DNA of 5,421 nt. It comes from Gemmatimonadota bacterium (GTDB lineage: Bacteria; Gemmatimonadota; Gemmatimonadetes; Gemmatimonadales; GWC2-71-9). Every line of letters starts with the position of its first letter. Within the stretch, counting starts at the first letter, position 1. The notes beneath the pieces are model-generated. The model worked only from the letters and a program-made list of their open reading frames with translations. It did not search any database and had not been told where the DNA came from. The DNA lies in contig QHUE01000145.1 of the NCBI GenBank assembly GCA_003221825.1, positions 1-5,421 of the forward strand, written 5' to 3'. This document shows, piece by piece, positions 1 to 5,421 of the stretch. Made by a program: the position numbers and the translations under genes.

Positions 1-811
1 CGATCTGCACCATCTCGGAAGGATGCGACACGCGGCCGTAGCTCATGTCGGTGATGTGCAGCAGGCCATCCACGCCGCCCAGGTCGATGAAGGCGCCGAA
101 GTCGGTGATGTTCTTGACGACGCCCTTGCGCACCTGGTTGACCGACAGCTCCTTCATCAGCACGTCGCGTTTCGTTTTGCGCTCGGCCTCGAGCAGCACG
201 CGGCGGGAGACGACGATGTTGCGGCGGCGCTTGTTCAGCTTGATGATCTTGAACTCAAAGCTCTGCCCCAGCAGCTCGTCGATGTTGGGCACGCGGCGCA
301 GGGCGATCTGGCTGCCCGGGAGAAATGCGTCCACGCCCATCAGGTCGACGACGACCCCGCCTTTGATCTTCTTGACGAGCGTGCCGGTGACGCCTTCGTC
401 CTTCTCATGCGCTTCGCGGATTCGCTCCCACACGCGCATGAAGTCGGCCTTCTTCTTCGACAGGACGACGGCGCCTTCCTGGTCCTCGAGGTGCTCGAGG
501 AAGACCTCGATCTCGTCGCCCTCTTTGAGGCTCTTCGGATCCTTGAACTCGTCGATCGGCACCGCGCCTTCCGACTTGAAGCCGACGTCGAGGATGACGG
601 CGGTGTCGGTCACGCGCAGCACTTTGGATTTGACGATTTCGCCTTCTTCGATATTCGAAAGCGTCCCCTCATACAGCAGAGTCATTTTTGCGATCTCGTC
701 GGAGGAATATTCCTCGTCGAGACCGGAGCGGACGCGGAGTTGCGAGCGGGGGGCTTTGCGGACGGGTACGTCTTCTTCGAAATCTTCTACGTCACGTGCT
801 TCTACGAGCAT
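1..811 (-). CDS. rpsA: 30S ribosomal protein S1 (N-terminal 270 residues; 3' end outside window)
   Basis: S1 is the multi-domain RNA-binding protein of the small ribosomal subunit that helps load mRNA for translation initiation. The reading frame is open from the left edge. Three S1 (OB-fold) repeats are visible: about residues 56-119 (VLRVTDTAVILDVGFKSEG), 138-203 (KGGVVVDLMGVDAFLPGSQ, then RRRNIVVSRR) and 228 onward, cut by the edge (VKNITDFGAFIDLGGVDGLL, then HITDMSYGRVSHPSE). These match repeats 1-3 of E. coli S1 almost motif for motif. Further repeats should lie beyond the window. I chose ATG at 811, which gives an acidic lead-in of about 45 residues ending in EEYSSDEIAKMTLLYEGTL; a similar lead-in occurs in some other bacterial S1 proteins, as far as I recall. 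The alternatives are an in-frame GTG at 865 and an ATG at 685. None has a convincing Shine-Dalgarno sequence, which is also the case for E. coli rpsA. It is probably the last visible gene of the cmk operon. Identity is certain; the start is not. Confidence 0.96.
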   Translation of the reverse strand, partial: MLVEARDVEDFEEDVPVRKAPRSQLRVRSGLDEEYSSDEIAKMTLLYEGTLSNIEEGEIVKSKVLRVTDTAVILDVGFKSEGAVPIDEFKDPKSLKEGDEIEVFLEHLEDQEGAVVLSKKKADFMRVWERIREAHEKDEGVTGTLVKKIKGGVVVDLMGVDAFLPGSQIALRRVPNIDELLGQSFEFKIIKLNKRRRNIVVSRRVLLEAERKTKRDVLMKELSVNQVRKGVVKNITDFGAFIDLGGVDGLLHITDMSYGRVSHPSEMVQI

Positions 812-864
812 GCAGTGCACCGGTTCGGTTGTGGGTTTGAGGTTGTCGTCCCTCCCATTTTTCA

Positions 865-889
865 CACCCTGAAGGGCTGCTTCAGCGTG
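865..889 (-). other. Hairpin in the cmk-rpsA intergenic leader
   Basis: Seen directly: on the minus strand, CTGAAG and CTTCAG face each other across a 5-nt loop (CAGCC). Beyond one G-G mismatch the stem continues as CAC paired with GTG, giving 9 bp in 25 nt. It sits between the cmk stop and the chosen rpsA ATG, about 54 nt upstream of that ATG. No T tract follows (the next bases are TGAAAAATGGG), so a simple intrinsic terminator is unlikely. A role in rpsA leader folding, RNA processing or S1 autoregulation is inference, prompted by the structured, self-repressed rpsA leader of E. coli. Confidence 0.5.
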
Positions 890-903
890 GGACGGGCGGA
901 AAC

Positions 904-1614
904 CTACGCAGGGAACAGGCCGCGCGCCAGTTCAACGACCCGCGCCACCTGCTGCTGCAGCGTCAGGGCCGTCGTATCGAGCAAAACCGCGTCGGCGGCC
1001 GGTTTGAGGGGGGCAATCGGGCGGGTGGAATCGGCCGCATCCCGGACTGCAAGCGCCTGACTTTCCCGGCGCACAAGGTCCACATCCACCACCTGACCGC
1101 GTTGCGAAAGCCGGCGTCGGGCGCGTTCGTCGGCCGTGGCCGTCAAAAAAATCTTCAATGGGGCCTCCGGGAAGACGACCGTTCCAATATCCCGACCATC
1201 CACCACCACACCTCCCACACCCGCCACCGCCCTCCGCTGCTGGGCGTTTACCCAGGTCCGCACCTCCGGAATGGCGGCGAGCGCCGACACATGACGCGTC
1301 ACACGATCACTCCGGATCGCCTCCTCGACGTCTACGCCGGCCACCTCGGGCCGGAATACATCGCCCGTGAGGACGAGACGAACCGGGAGCTGCTCGGCCA
1401 GAGCAACAATCCGAGGACCGGACCACCCTTCCCCTTCCATGTCCTTTAGGGTGCCCCGTCCCCCTTCCCCGATGGTGTCGAGCGCGGCCAGCGTGAGCGC
1501 CCGATAGAGCGCGCCCGAGTCGAGGTGCGCCCAACCCAGTCGCTCGGCGACCAAACCGGCGGTCGAGCTCTTTCCGGACGCCGCCGGACCATCGATCGCG
1601 ATTACGCGAAGCAT
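904..1614 (-). CDS. cmk: Cytidylate kinase (CMP/dCMP kinase)
   Basis: The enzyme phosphorylates CMP and dCMP with ATP in the cytoplasm, recycling pyrimidine nucleotides. The 236-residue protein is close to the family norm (E. coli about 227). It opens with MLRVIAIDGPAASGKSS, whose P-loop GPAASGK spans residues 9-15. It then has HLDSGALYRALT (30-41, the conserved DSGA-YR segment), VDGRDIGTVVFPEA (138-151, the DGRDIGT nucleotide-binding motif), FLTATADERARRR (156-168) and RDAADSTRPIAPLKPAADA (191-209, the RD--D--R---PL--A-DA signature). The ATG at 1614 lies inside the end of aroA: the two frames share 13 nt. There is only a weak purine stretch ahead of the start (TGAAG), so translational coupling to aroA is likely. 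The stop is TAG at 904-906. No key residue appears to be missing. Confidence 0.97.
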   Translation of the reverse strand: MLRVIAIDGPAASGKSSTAGLVAERLGWAHLDSGALYRALTLAALDTIGEGGRGTLKDMEGEGWSGPRIVALAEQLPVRLVLTGDVFRPEVAGVDVEEAIRSDRVTRHVSALAAIPEVRTWVNAQQRRAVAGVGGVVVDGRDIGTVVFPEAPLKIFLTATADERARRRLSQRGQVVDVDLVRRESQALAVRDAADSTRPIAPLKPAADAVLLDTTALTLQQQVARVVELARGLFPA

Positions 1615-2852
1615 CGCTTCAGGTCACGAAAGAAATCCGGATAGCTGATGGCCACCGATTTCTTCTCGGAGAGCCGGACGTCTGCCCCGCCGACCGTGCC
1701 GAGCACCGCGAACGCCATGGCGAGGCGGTGATCGGAGGCCGTCACGACACGACCCCGCGGCGGTGTGTCGCTCCCCTCGATGTGCAGATCGTTCCCGCGC
1801 GCTTCGGCCCGGGCCCCCACGGCGCGCAGGTTCGCCGCGACGAGCTCCAGACGATTGCTCTCCTTCACGCGCAGCTCCCCGACGTCGCGGAAGACCGTGG
1901 CTCCATGCGCGCGGCTCGCGAGCACGGCCAGCACCGGCACCTCGTCGACGAGCGTCGGGATTTCCGGCGCCGTCACCTCGGTGGCCCGGAGCTGCGCCGG
2001 ACGCACCACGAGATCGGCGACGGGCTCGCCACCGGCGTCGCGGAGATTGATCCGTTCCACGTGCGCGCCCATGCGTTCGAGAACAACGAGAATGCCCGTC
2101 CGCGTCGGATTTACACCGACATTCTCCACAAGCAGCTCGCCATTGTCCGCAAGCACCGCCGCCGCAACCATGAATGCCGCTGACGAGATGTCACCCGGAA
2201 CAGTCACTGTGAACGAGGGAATGCTGACGGCCGACGGCTGATAGCTAATGGCGCCATCGCGTTCGTGAATGCCCAGCCCCAGATGGGCGAACAGCCGCTC
2301 CGTATGATCGCGGGAGCGATACGGTTCTCGAATCGTAACGGGGACCTGGCCCGTGAGGCCCGCTAACAACAGCGCGCTCTTGACCTGCGCACTGGCGACG
2401 GGACTCGTGTATGTGAGCCCGCGGAGCTTGCCGCCGCGAATCGTGAGCGGGAGCCCGTCACCGCGTTCCGCGATGTCCGCCCCCATTTGCTTGAGCGGCT
2501 CCGTCACTCGCCGCATTGGCCGGCGACGCAGCGAGGAATCTCCCGTGAGCGTGGCGGAGAACGTCTGCCCGGCGAGAATCCCGAGCATGAGGCGGGCGGT
2601 GGTTCCTGAATTGCCGCAGTTCAGCCGCGATGCGGGATGCAAGAAGCGCGATGCGTGGATTGCAACGCTCGTGTCGTTGATGGACGAGATATCCGCGCCG
2701 ACCTGACGCAGCACGCGCGCGGAGCTCTTGACGTCGGCACCGGTGAGCAAACCCGAGAGCTCACTCGTGCCCCGCGCCAACGCCGCGAGCATCAGCACGC
2801 GGTGGGAGATACTCTTGTCGCCGGGTGGCTGGACGACCCCGCGCGCCCTCAT
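1602..2852 (-). CDS. aroA: 3-phosphoshikimate 1-carboxyvinyltransferase (EPSP synthase)
   Basis: The enzyme joins shikimate-3-phosphate and phosphoenolpyruvate to give EPSP, the sixth shikimate-pathway step and the target of glyphosate. The protein is 416 residues. Motifs in order: PGDKSISHR (10-18, with substrate Lys13), NCGNSGTTARLMLGILAG (78-95), GDSSLRRRPMRRVTEPL (104-120), SAQVKSALLLAGL (154-166), RSRDHTERLF (179-188), VPGDISSAAF (218-227), DEVPVLAVLAS (303-313, catalytic Asp303), ELRVKESNRL (326-335, catalytic Glu331) and SDHRLAMAFAV (373-383). The GNSGTTARL form resembles Bacillus-like EPSPS more than the enterobacterial GNAGTAMRP; the loop Gly83 is retained. The ATG at 2852 overlaps the tyrA stop as ATGA. 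The frame stays open upstream for hundreds of codons, but that part is antisense-style noise inside tyrA and resembles no EPSPS. The N-terminus is short, with only nine residues before GDKS. Residues 202-210 (ISYQPSAVS) are coded by a heptamer repeat. Confidence 0.97.
   Translation of the reverse strand: MRARGVVQPPGDKSISHRVLMLAALARGTSELSGLLTGADVKSSARVLRQVGADISSINDTSVAIHASRFLHPASRLNCGNSGTTARLMLGILAGQTFSATLTGDSSLRRRPMRRVTEPLKQMGADIAERGDGLPLTIRGGKLRGLTYTSPVASAQVKSALLLAGLTGQVPVTIREPYRSRDHTERLFAHLGLGIHERDGAISYQPSAVSIPSFTVTVPGDISSAAFMVAAAVLADNGELLVENVGVNPTRTGILVVLERMGAHVERINLRDAGGEPVADLVVRPAQLRATEVTAPEIPTLVDEVPVLAVLASRAHGATVFRDVGELRVKESNRLELVAANLRAVGARAEARGNDLHIEGSDTPPRGRVVTASDHRLAMAFAVLGTVGGADVRLSEKKSVAISYPDFFRDLKRCFA
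2221..2248. repeat. Four degenerate heptamer units inside aroA
   Basis: On the plus strand the bases divide into ATGCTGA, CGGCCGA, CGGCTGA and TAGCTAA, four adjacent 7-mers close to NNGCTGA. Read on the minus strand in the aroA frame, three units make exactly seven codons, producing the segment ISYQPSAVS at residues 202-210. From general knowledge, reiterated peptides of the QPSAVSYQ / QLSAIS type come from such heptamer arrays in some high-GC environmental bacteria. That this copy was inserted or expanded, rather than arising by chance, is inference. It falls in a loop just before VPGDISSAAF that varies between EPSP synthases, so the enzyme should tolerate it. Confidence 0.5.
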
Positions 2853-3733
2853 GGACCGACGCCGCGCCGCCACTCCGCCGCGCGGGTCAGCCACGCCGTG
2901 AGTGCAGGGGCGTCGCCCGTCTCGAGCGCGCGCTCGACGCTTCCCAGCGACTCTTCCAGCGTGCGGAGCGCGACGAGCAGCTCGTCGCGATTCATGAGCA
3001 GAATCTCGGTCCAGAGCCGCGGCTCGCTGGCGGCGAGGCGTGTCGTATCGATCGCGCCGGTGCCCAAGGACGCCCCCGGCGGGGCGTGGCGCGCCAGGAA
3101 GTCGCCCAGTAGCGACGCGACGATCTGCGGAACGTGACTCGTCGCCGCAAGCTGCGCGTCGTGGCGATCGGCATCGAGCACCACCGGCTCCGCCTCGAGC
3201 ACATGCTCCCAGAAATCCACGATCTCGCGCGCCGCCGTCTCTCCGTGCCGGCACGGCGTCACGTACACCACCGCCCGCCGAAACAGATCCGGCCGCGACG
3301 CCTCGAACCCGTGGCGATGGGTCCCGGCGAGCGGATGACTCCCGGCGAACCGCTCGTGCAGTCCCAGCTGCTCGGCCCGCGCGACGATCGCGCGCTTCAC
3401 CGAACCGACGTCCGTGACCACCGCCCCGGGCTTGAGATGCGGGACGAGGGCGTCGAGCTGGTTGATGTTGGCGGCGGGTGGCGCGGCGAGAATGAGGAGG
3501 TCGGCATTGCGCGCGACATCCGTGGCGCGGGGTGGCGCATCGTCGAGGGCGCCCTGCTGCGCGGCTAACGCCCGTTCGGCCGGTTCCGGCGACCACCCGA
3601 TGACGGTGATTTCGTCTCCCCCCCGGTTGCCCTGCTGTTTCACCTGCCGGGCAATCGAGCCGCCAATCGCGCCGAGTCCGATCAGGCCGAGGGTCTGGGG
3701 CCGCACGGCTTGGAAGGTACACGGCGCCCGCAT
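2849..3733 (-). CDS. tyrA: Prephenate (or arogenate) dehydrogenase
   Basis: The enzyme oxidatively decarboxylates prephenate (or arogenate) on the tyrosine branch, using NAD(P)+. The 294-residue protein begins with a Rossmann fold, LGLIGLGAIGGSIA (15-28, GxGxxG plus Ser26). It continues with DLLILAAPP (78-86), VVTDVGSVK (105-113), GSHPLAGTHRHGFEAS (131-146, with the catalytic-type His133) and TSHVPQIVASLL (198-209) in the helical dimerisation domain. It has no chorismate mutase or ACT domain, so it is monofunctional as seen. After the second beta strand the sequence is IGWSPEPAER, without the usual acidic NAD-selecting residue, so the cofactor is uncertain. I used ATG 3733. ATG 3748 would overlap the kinase start, and GTG 3706 would give the very natural N-terminus (V/M)RPQTLGLIGLG. 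No start has a clear ribosome-binding site. The stop overlaps the aroA start (ATGA). It is the first gene of the minus-strand operon. Confidence 0.93.
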   Translation of the reverse strand: MRAPCTFQAVRPQTLGLIGLGAIGGSIARQVKQQGNRGGDEITVIGWSPEPAERALAAQQGALDDAPPRATDVARNADLLILAAPPAANINQLDALVPHLKPGAVVTDVGSVKRAIVARAEQLGLHERFAGSHPLAGTHRHGFEASRPDLFRRAVVYVTPCRHGETAAREIVDFWEHVLEAEPVVLDADRHDAQLAATSHVPQIVASLLGDFLARHAPPGASLGTGAIDTTRLAASEPRLWTEILLMNRDELLVALRTLEESLGSVERALETGDAPALTAWLTRAAEWRRGVGP

Positions 3734-3738
3734 ATTAT
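3710..3738 (+). promoter_or_regulatory. Candidate sigma70-type promoter for the histidine kinase gene
   Basis: TTGGAA at 3710-3715 (4 of 6 matches to TTGACA) and TATTAT at 3733-3738 (5 of 6 to TATAAT) are separated by exactly 17 nt. The -10 element is an AT-rich island in otherwise GC-rich sequence. Transcription would be expected to start around 3744-3747, at or just before the kinase ATG at 3747, so the mRNA would have no leader or almost none. The GGAG at 3739-3742 would then not be transcribed as a ribosome-binding site. This is a sequence match only. Confidence 0.42.
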
Positions 3739-3739
3739 G
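3731..3739. promoter_or_regulatory. Palindromic -10-like element shared by the divergent genes
   Basis: CATATTATG reads CATAATATG on the other strand, with perfect CATA/TATG arms around one central base. It therefore offers TATTAT to the plus strand and CATAAT (3739-3734, 5 of 6 to TATAAT) to the minus strand. Divergent transcription from symmetric -10 regions is a known bacterial phenomenon. On the minus strand no good -35 lies 16-18 nt upstream, so that direction is weaker. A start near 3727 would fall downstream of the tyrA ATG at 3733 and would favour the GTG at 3706. Confidence 0.33.
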
Positions 3740-3746
3740 GAGCCCC

Positions 3747-5421
3747 ATGCGGGCGACGCCGAGCATCACCCGCCTCTTCGCCGCGACGTTCATCGCGGTC
3801 GCACTCGTGGGCCTCGTCACGCAGGTCGCGACCTGGCGCAGCGCACGTGCCACGCAGATGGCCATGGTCGAGCTGGCGCAACGACTCGACCGCATTCAGC
3901 GCCTCGGTCCATCCCCCGTCATCGCTGCCGAAGCCACCGCCGCCGCCGAGCTCGCCGCCGACGCCGGTGACGATGCCGTGCAGGCTGCGCTTGCCGCGAG
4001 CGTGCTGTTCGCGGCGATGCTGGTCGTGCTCGGACTGGGCTTCTGGTACAACCGCCGTCGGCTGGCCGCTCCGTTCGCGCGCATTGCCCAGGCGTTGCAG
4101 CGCGTCGCCGAGGGACAGTTTGCGGCGCCCCTGCCCGAGGATCAGGCGGGGGAGTTCGGCGCGATCGCGCGCGGCGTGAATCACATGGCGAAGGCGCTCG
4201 CGTGGCGGGAGGAGCTGCAGGCGTACCTGTCGCAGCTGCTCGCGGCGCTCAACACCTCGGCGGACGACTCGGCGACCGGGCTGGGACAGGCGCTGGGAGT
4301 GATTGCCGGCGCGACGCGGGCGACGGGTATCGTCCTGTACCAACCCGCCGTCGATGCGAATGAATGGACGCCGAGCGTCTCACGCGCCGTCGAGGCCCGT
4401 CCCGTGTCCCGGGCGACGATGCGCGATCTCATGGGCGACGCCGCGCAGGCCATCCATTATCACGGCGAAGCCGTGCAGCCGGTGCGCCACCAGCTCCGCT
4501 TGGACGCCCCTATGCCCCAGGGCCTGGTGCTCGCGCCGTTGCGCGCGGGGACGAAACTCGTGGGTGTGTTGGGCGTCGTGCCGGGCGCCACGTTTGGGGC
4601 CGACGAGCGCGCGGCGCTCGATCAGGCGGCCCCGAATCTCGCGATCGCCTGCGAGCGTGGGGCGGCGCATCACAACACCCGGCGTCTGGCCGTCGAGGTC
4701 CGCCAAACCGCCAAACGGCTCGAGCAGCTGAACGCCGAGCTCGACGGCGCGATGAAGACCAAAGACCAATTCCTGTCCAACATCTCGCACGAACTGCGGA
4801 CGCCGCTCAACAGCATCATCGGGTTCACCGATCTCCTCCTGACCCAGGAACTGGGCCCGCCGCTGTCCGACCAGCAGCGGGACTTCCTCGAGACGGTCGC
4901 GCGCAATGGCCGGCAGCTGTTGGAGCTGATCAACGAGCTGCTCGACCTGCAGCGCATCGCCGCGGGACGCATGACCTTGACGCCGGAGTCGGTCGACTTG
5001 GCGGCATTGCTCGCCGAGACGACCGGCAGCGTGCACGCCCAGGTGCAGAAGCATCGCCACGCGCTGGTCGTCACGCCCACGCCCCAGGAGCTGCGCGTGC
5101 AGGCGGACCGGGGGCGGGTGCGGCAGGTGCTCCTCAACCTGCTGTCGAACGCGATCAAGTTTACGCCCGACGGCGGCCGCATCACGGTGGCCGCAGGGCC
5201 CGTCAACGGCGGGGCCGAGGTGCGGATCGCGGTCAGCGACACGGGGATCGGCATCGCCGCCGAAGACCAGCCCAAGCTGTTCCAGGAATTCTCCCAGCTC
5301 GACGCGTCGGCGAGCCGCCAGTATGAAGGAACGGGACTGGGGCTCGCCCTGTCGCGACGGCTCATCGAGCTGCACGGCGGAACGATCGGGGTCGACAGCG
5401 AGATGGGAAAAGGCAGTACCT
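3747..5421 (+). CDS. Membrane sensor histidine kinase, HAMP-GAF-HisKA-HATPase_c (3' end outside window)
   Basis: This is a two-component sensor that autophosphorylates a histidine and passes the phosphate to a response regulator. The visible 558 residues contain TM1 (about 9-28), a short Ala-rich extracytoplasmic loop (about 29-80), TM2 (about 81-100) and a HAMP linker (about 104-156, with the FGAIARGVNHMAKAL pattern). A GAF-like domain follows (about 165-305, ending VLAPLRAGTKLVGVLGVV and FGADERAALDQAAPNLAIA), then a short helical linker and HisKA with FLSNISHELRTPLNSIIGF (342-360, phospho-acceptor His348). In HATPase_c, the N box is NLLSNAIKF (464-472), G1 is DTGIGI (498-503), the F box is FQEFSQLD (512-519) and G2 is GTGLGLALS (528-536). 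The frame is open to the edge and lacks only the last part of HATPase_c, plus any receiver domain if it is a hybrid kinase. The ATG at 3747 is chosen because TM1 follows directly. The signal and partner regulator are not visible. Confidence 0.93.
   Translation, partial: MRATPSITRLFAATFIAVALVGLVTQVATWRSARATQMAMVELAQRLDRIQRLGPSPVIAAEATAAAELAADAGDDAVQAALAASVLFAAMLVVLGLGFWYNRRRLAAPFARIAQALQRVAEGQFAAPLPEDQAGEFGAIARGVNHMAKALAWREELQAYLSQLLAALNTSADDSATGLGQALGVIAGATRATGIVLYQPAVDANEWTPSVSRAVEARPVSRATMRDLMGDAAQAIHYHGEAVQPVRHQLRLDAPMPQGLVLAPLRAGTKLVGVLGVVPGATFGADERAALDQAAPNLAIACERGAAHHNTRRLAVEVRQTAKRLEQLNAELDGAMKTKDQFLSNISHELRTPLNSIIGFTDLLLTQELGPPLSDQQRDFLETVARNGRQLLELINELLDLQRIAAGRMTLTPESVDLAALLAETTGSVHAQVQKHRHALVVTPTPQELRVQADRGRVRQVLLNLLSNAIKFTPDGGRITVAAGPVNGGAEVRIAVSDTGIGIAAEDQPKLFQEFSQLDASASRQYEGTGLGLALSRRLIELHGGTIGVDSEMGKGST

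Noticed and set aside
865..889. The cmk-rpsA hairpin as an intrinsic terminator
   Set aside because: On neither strand is the stem followed by a T tract. The T run at 858-862 precedes the stem on the plus strand and reads as A on the minus strand.
23..1060. Long plus-strand open frames (up to 345 codons) opposite rpsA and cmk
   Set aside because: They are antisense to clear S1 and CMP kinase motifs, and their products are low-complexity (His/Asp/Leu-rich or Ser-rich) with no recognisable domain. This is typical of the antisense strand of GC-rich genes.
904..1614. A possible cmk-rpsA fusion, as the two are fused in some bacteria
   Set aside because: cmk ends in its own TAG at 904-906 and rpsA begins about 90 nt later, so they are separate genes.
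1642..1651. A second TAGCTGA heptamer near the 3' end of aroA
   Set aside because: It encodes AISYPDFF, the conserved C-terminal segment of many EPSP synthases, and only one complete unit is present, so family conservation explains it.
2602..2640. Glyphosate tolerance of the EPSP synthase
   Set aside because: The active-site loop keeps Gly83 in GNSGTT. Sequence alone does not show the Ala substitution seen in CP4-type tolerant enzymes, so no tolerance claim is made.
2853..3722. Upstream extension of the aroA frame through tyrA, which would make a protein of about 706 residues
   Set aside because: The added part is Arg/Ala/Gly-rich, matches no EPSP synthase and lies wholly over the well-supported tyrA frame. 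The ATG at 2852 sits just before the conserved PGDKSISHR.
4380..5375. Minus-strand open frames of 331 and 231 codons opposite the histidine kinase
   Set aside because: The plus strand carries every histidine kinase box in order, and the antisense products show no family motif.

Overview
This is a GC-rich bacterial window made almost entirely of housekeeping sequence. Four genes read on the minus strand, in transcription order tyrA - aroA - cmk - rpsA, and one sensor kinase gene reads divergently on the plus strand. rpsA is cut by the left edge and the kinase gene by the right edge. The coding style (GC-rich third positions, long antisense open frames) and the gene content suggest a Gram-negative-type, high-GC bacterium. 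Gemmatimonadota is my best guess, from the look of the proteins and from an 'ISYQPSAVS' heptamer-repeat signature inside aroA. That placement is inference, because no rRNA or lineage-specific marker is present.

Minus-strand block (1-3733): tyrA (prephenate/arogenate dehydrogenase, tyrosine branch) overlaps aroA (EPSP synthase, shikimate pathway) by 4 nt (ATGA). aroA overlaps cmk (CMP/dCMP kinase) by 13 nt. A gap of about 90 nt separates cmk from rpsA (ribosomal protein S1), and it contains a strong hairpin. The overlaps indicate one translationally coupled operon. It joins aromatic amino-acid synthesis to pyrimidine nucleotide recycling and translation, much like the enterobacterial serC-aroA-cmk-rpsA neighbourhood but with tyrA in first place.

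Divergent junction (about 3706-3747): the tyrA and kinase starts are only 13 nt apart if both first ATGs are used. Between them is an AT-rich palindrome, CATATTATG, that can be read as a -10 element on both strands. On the plus strand it lies 17 nt downstream of TTGGAA, giving a plausible sigma70-type promoter whose transcript would start almost on the kinase ATG.

Plus-strand gene (3747 to the right edge): a membrane histidine kinase with two TM segments around a short Ala-rich extracytoplasmic loop, then HAMP, GAF, HisKA and HATPase_c. All catalytic boxes are present in the part that is visible. Its response regulator and signal are not in the window.

There is no clear sign of a mobile element, CRISPR array, tRNA or rRNA, and no stretch over 300 nt lacks a gene. 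I do not see an undescribed system here. The items most worth a second look are the heptamer repeat inside aroA, the symmetric divergent promoter, and the hairpin ahead of rpsA.
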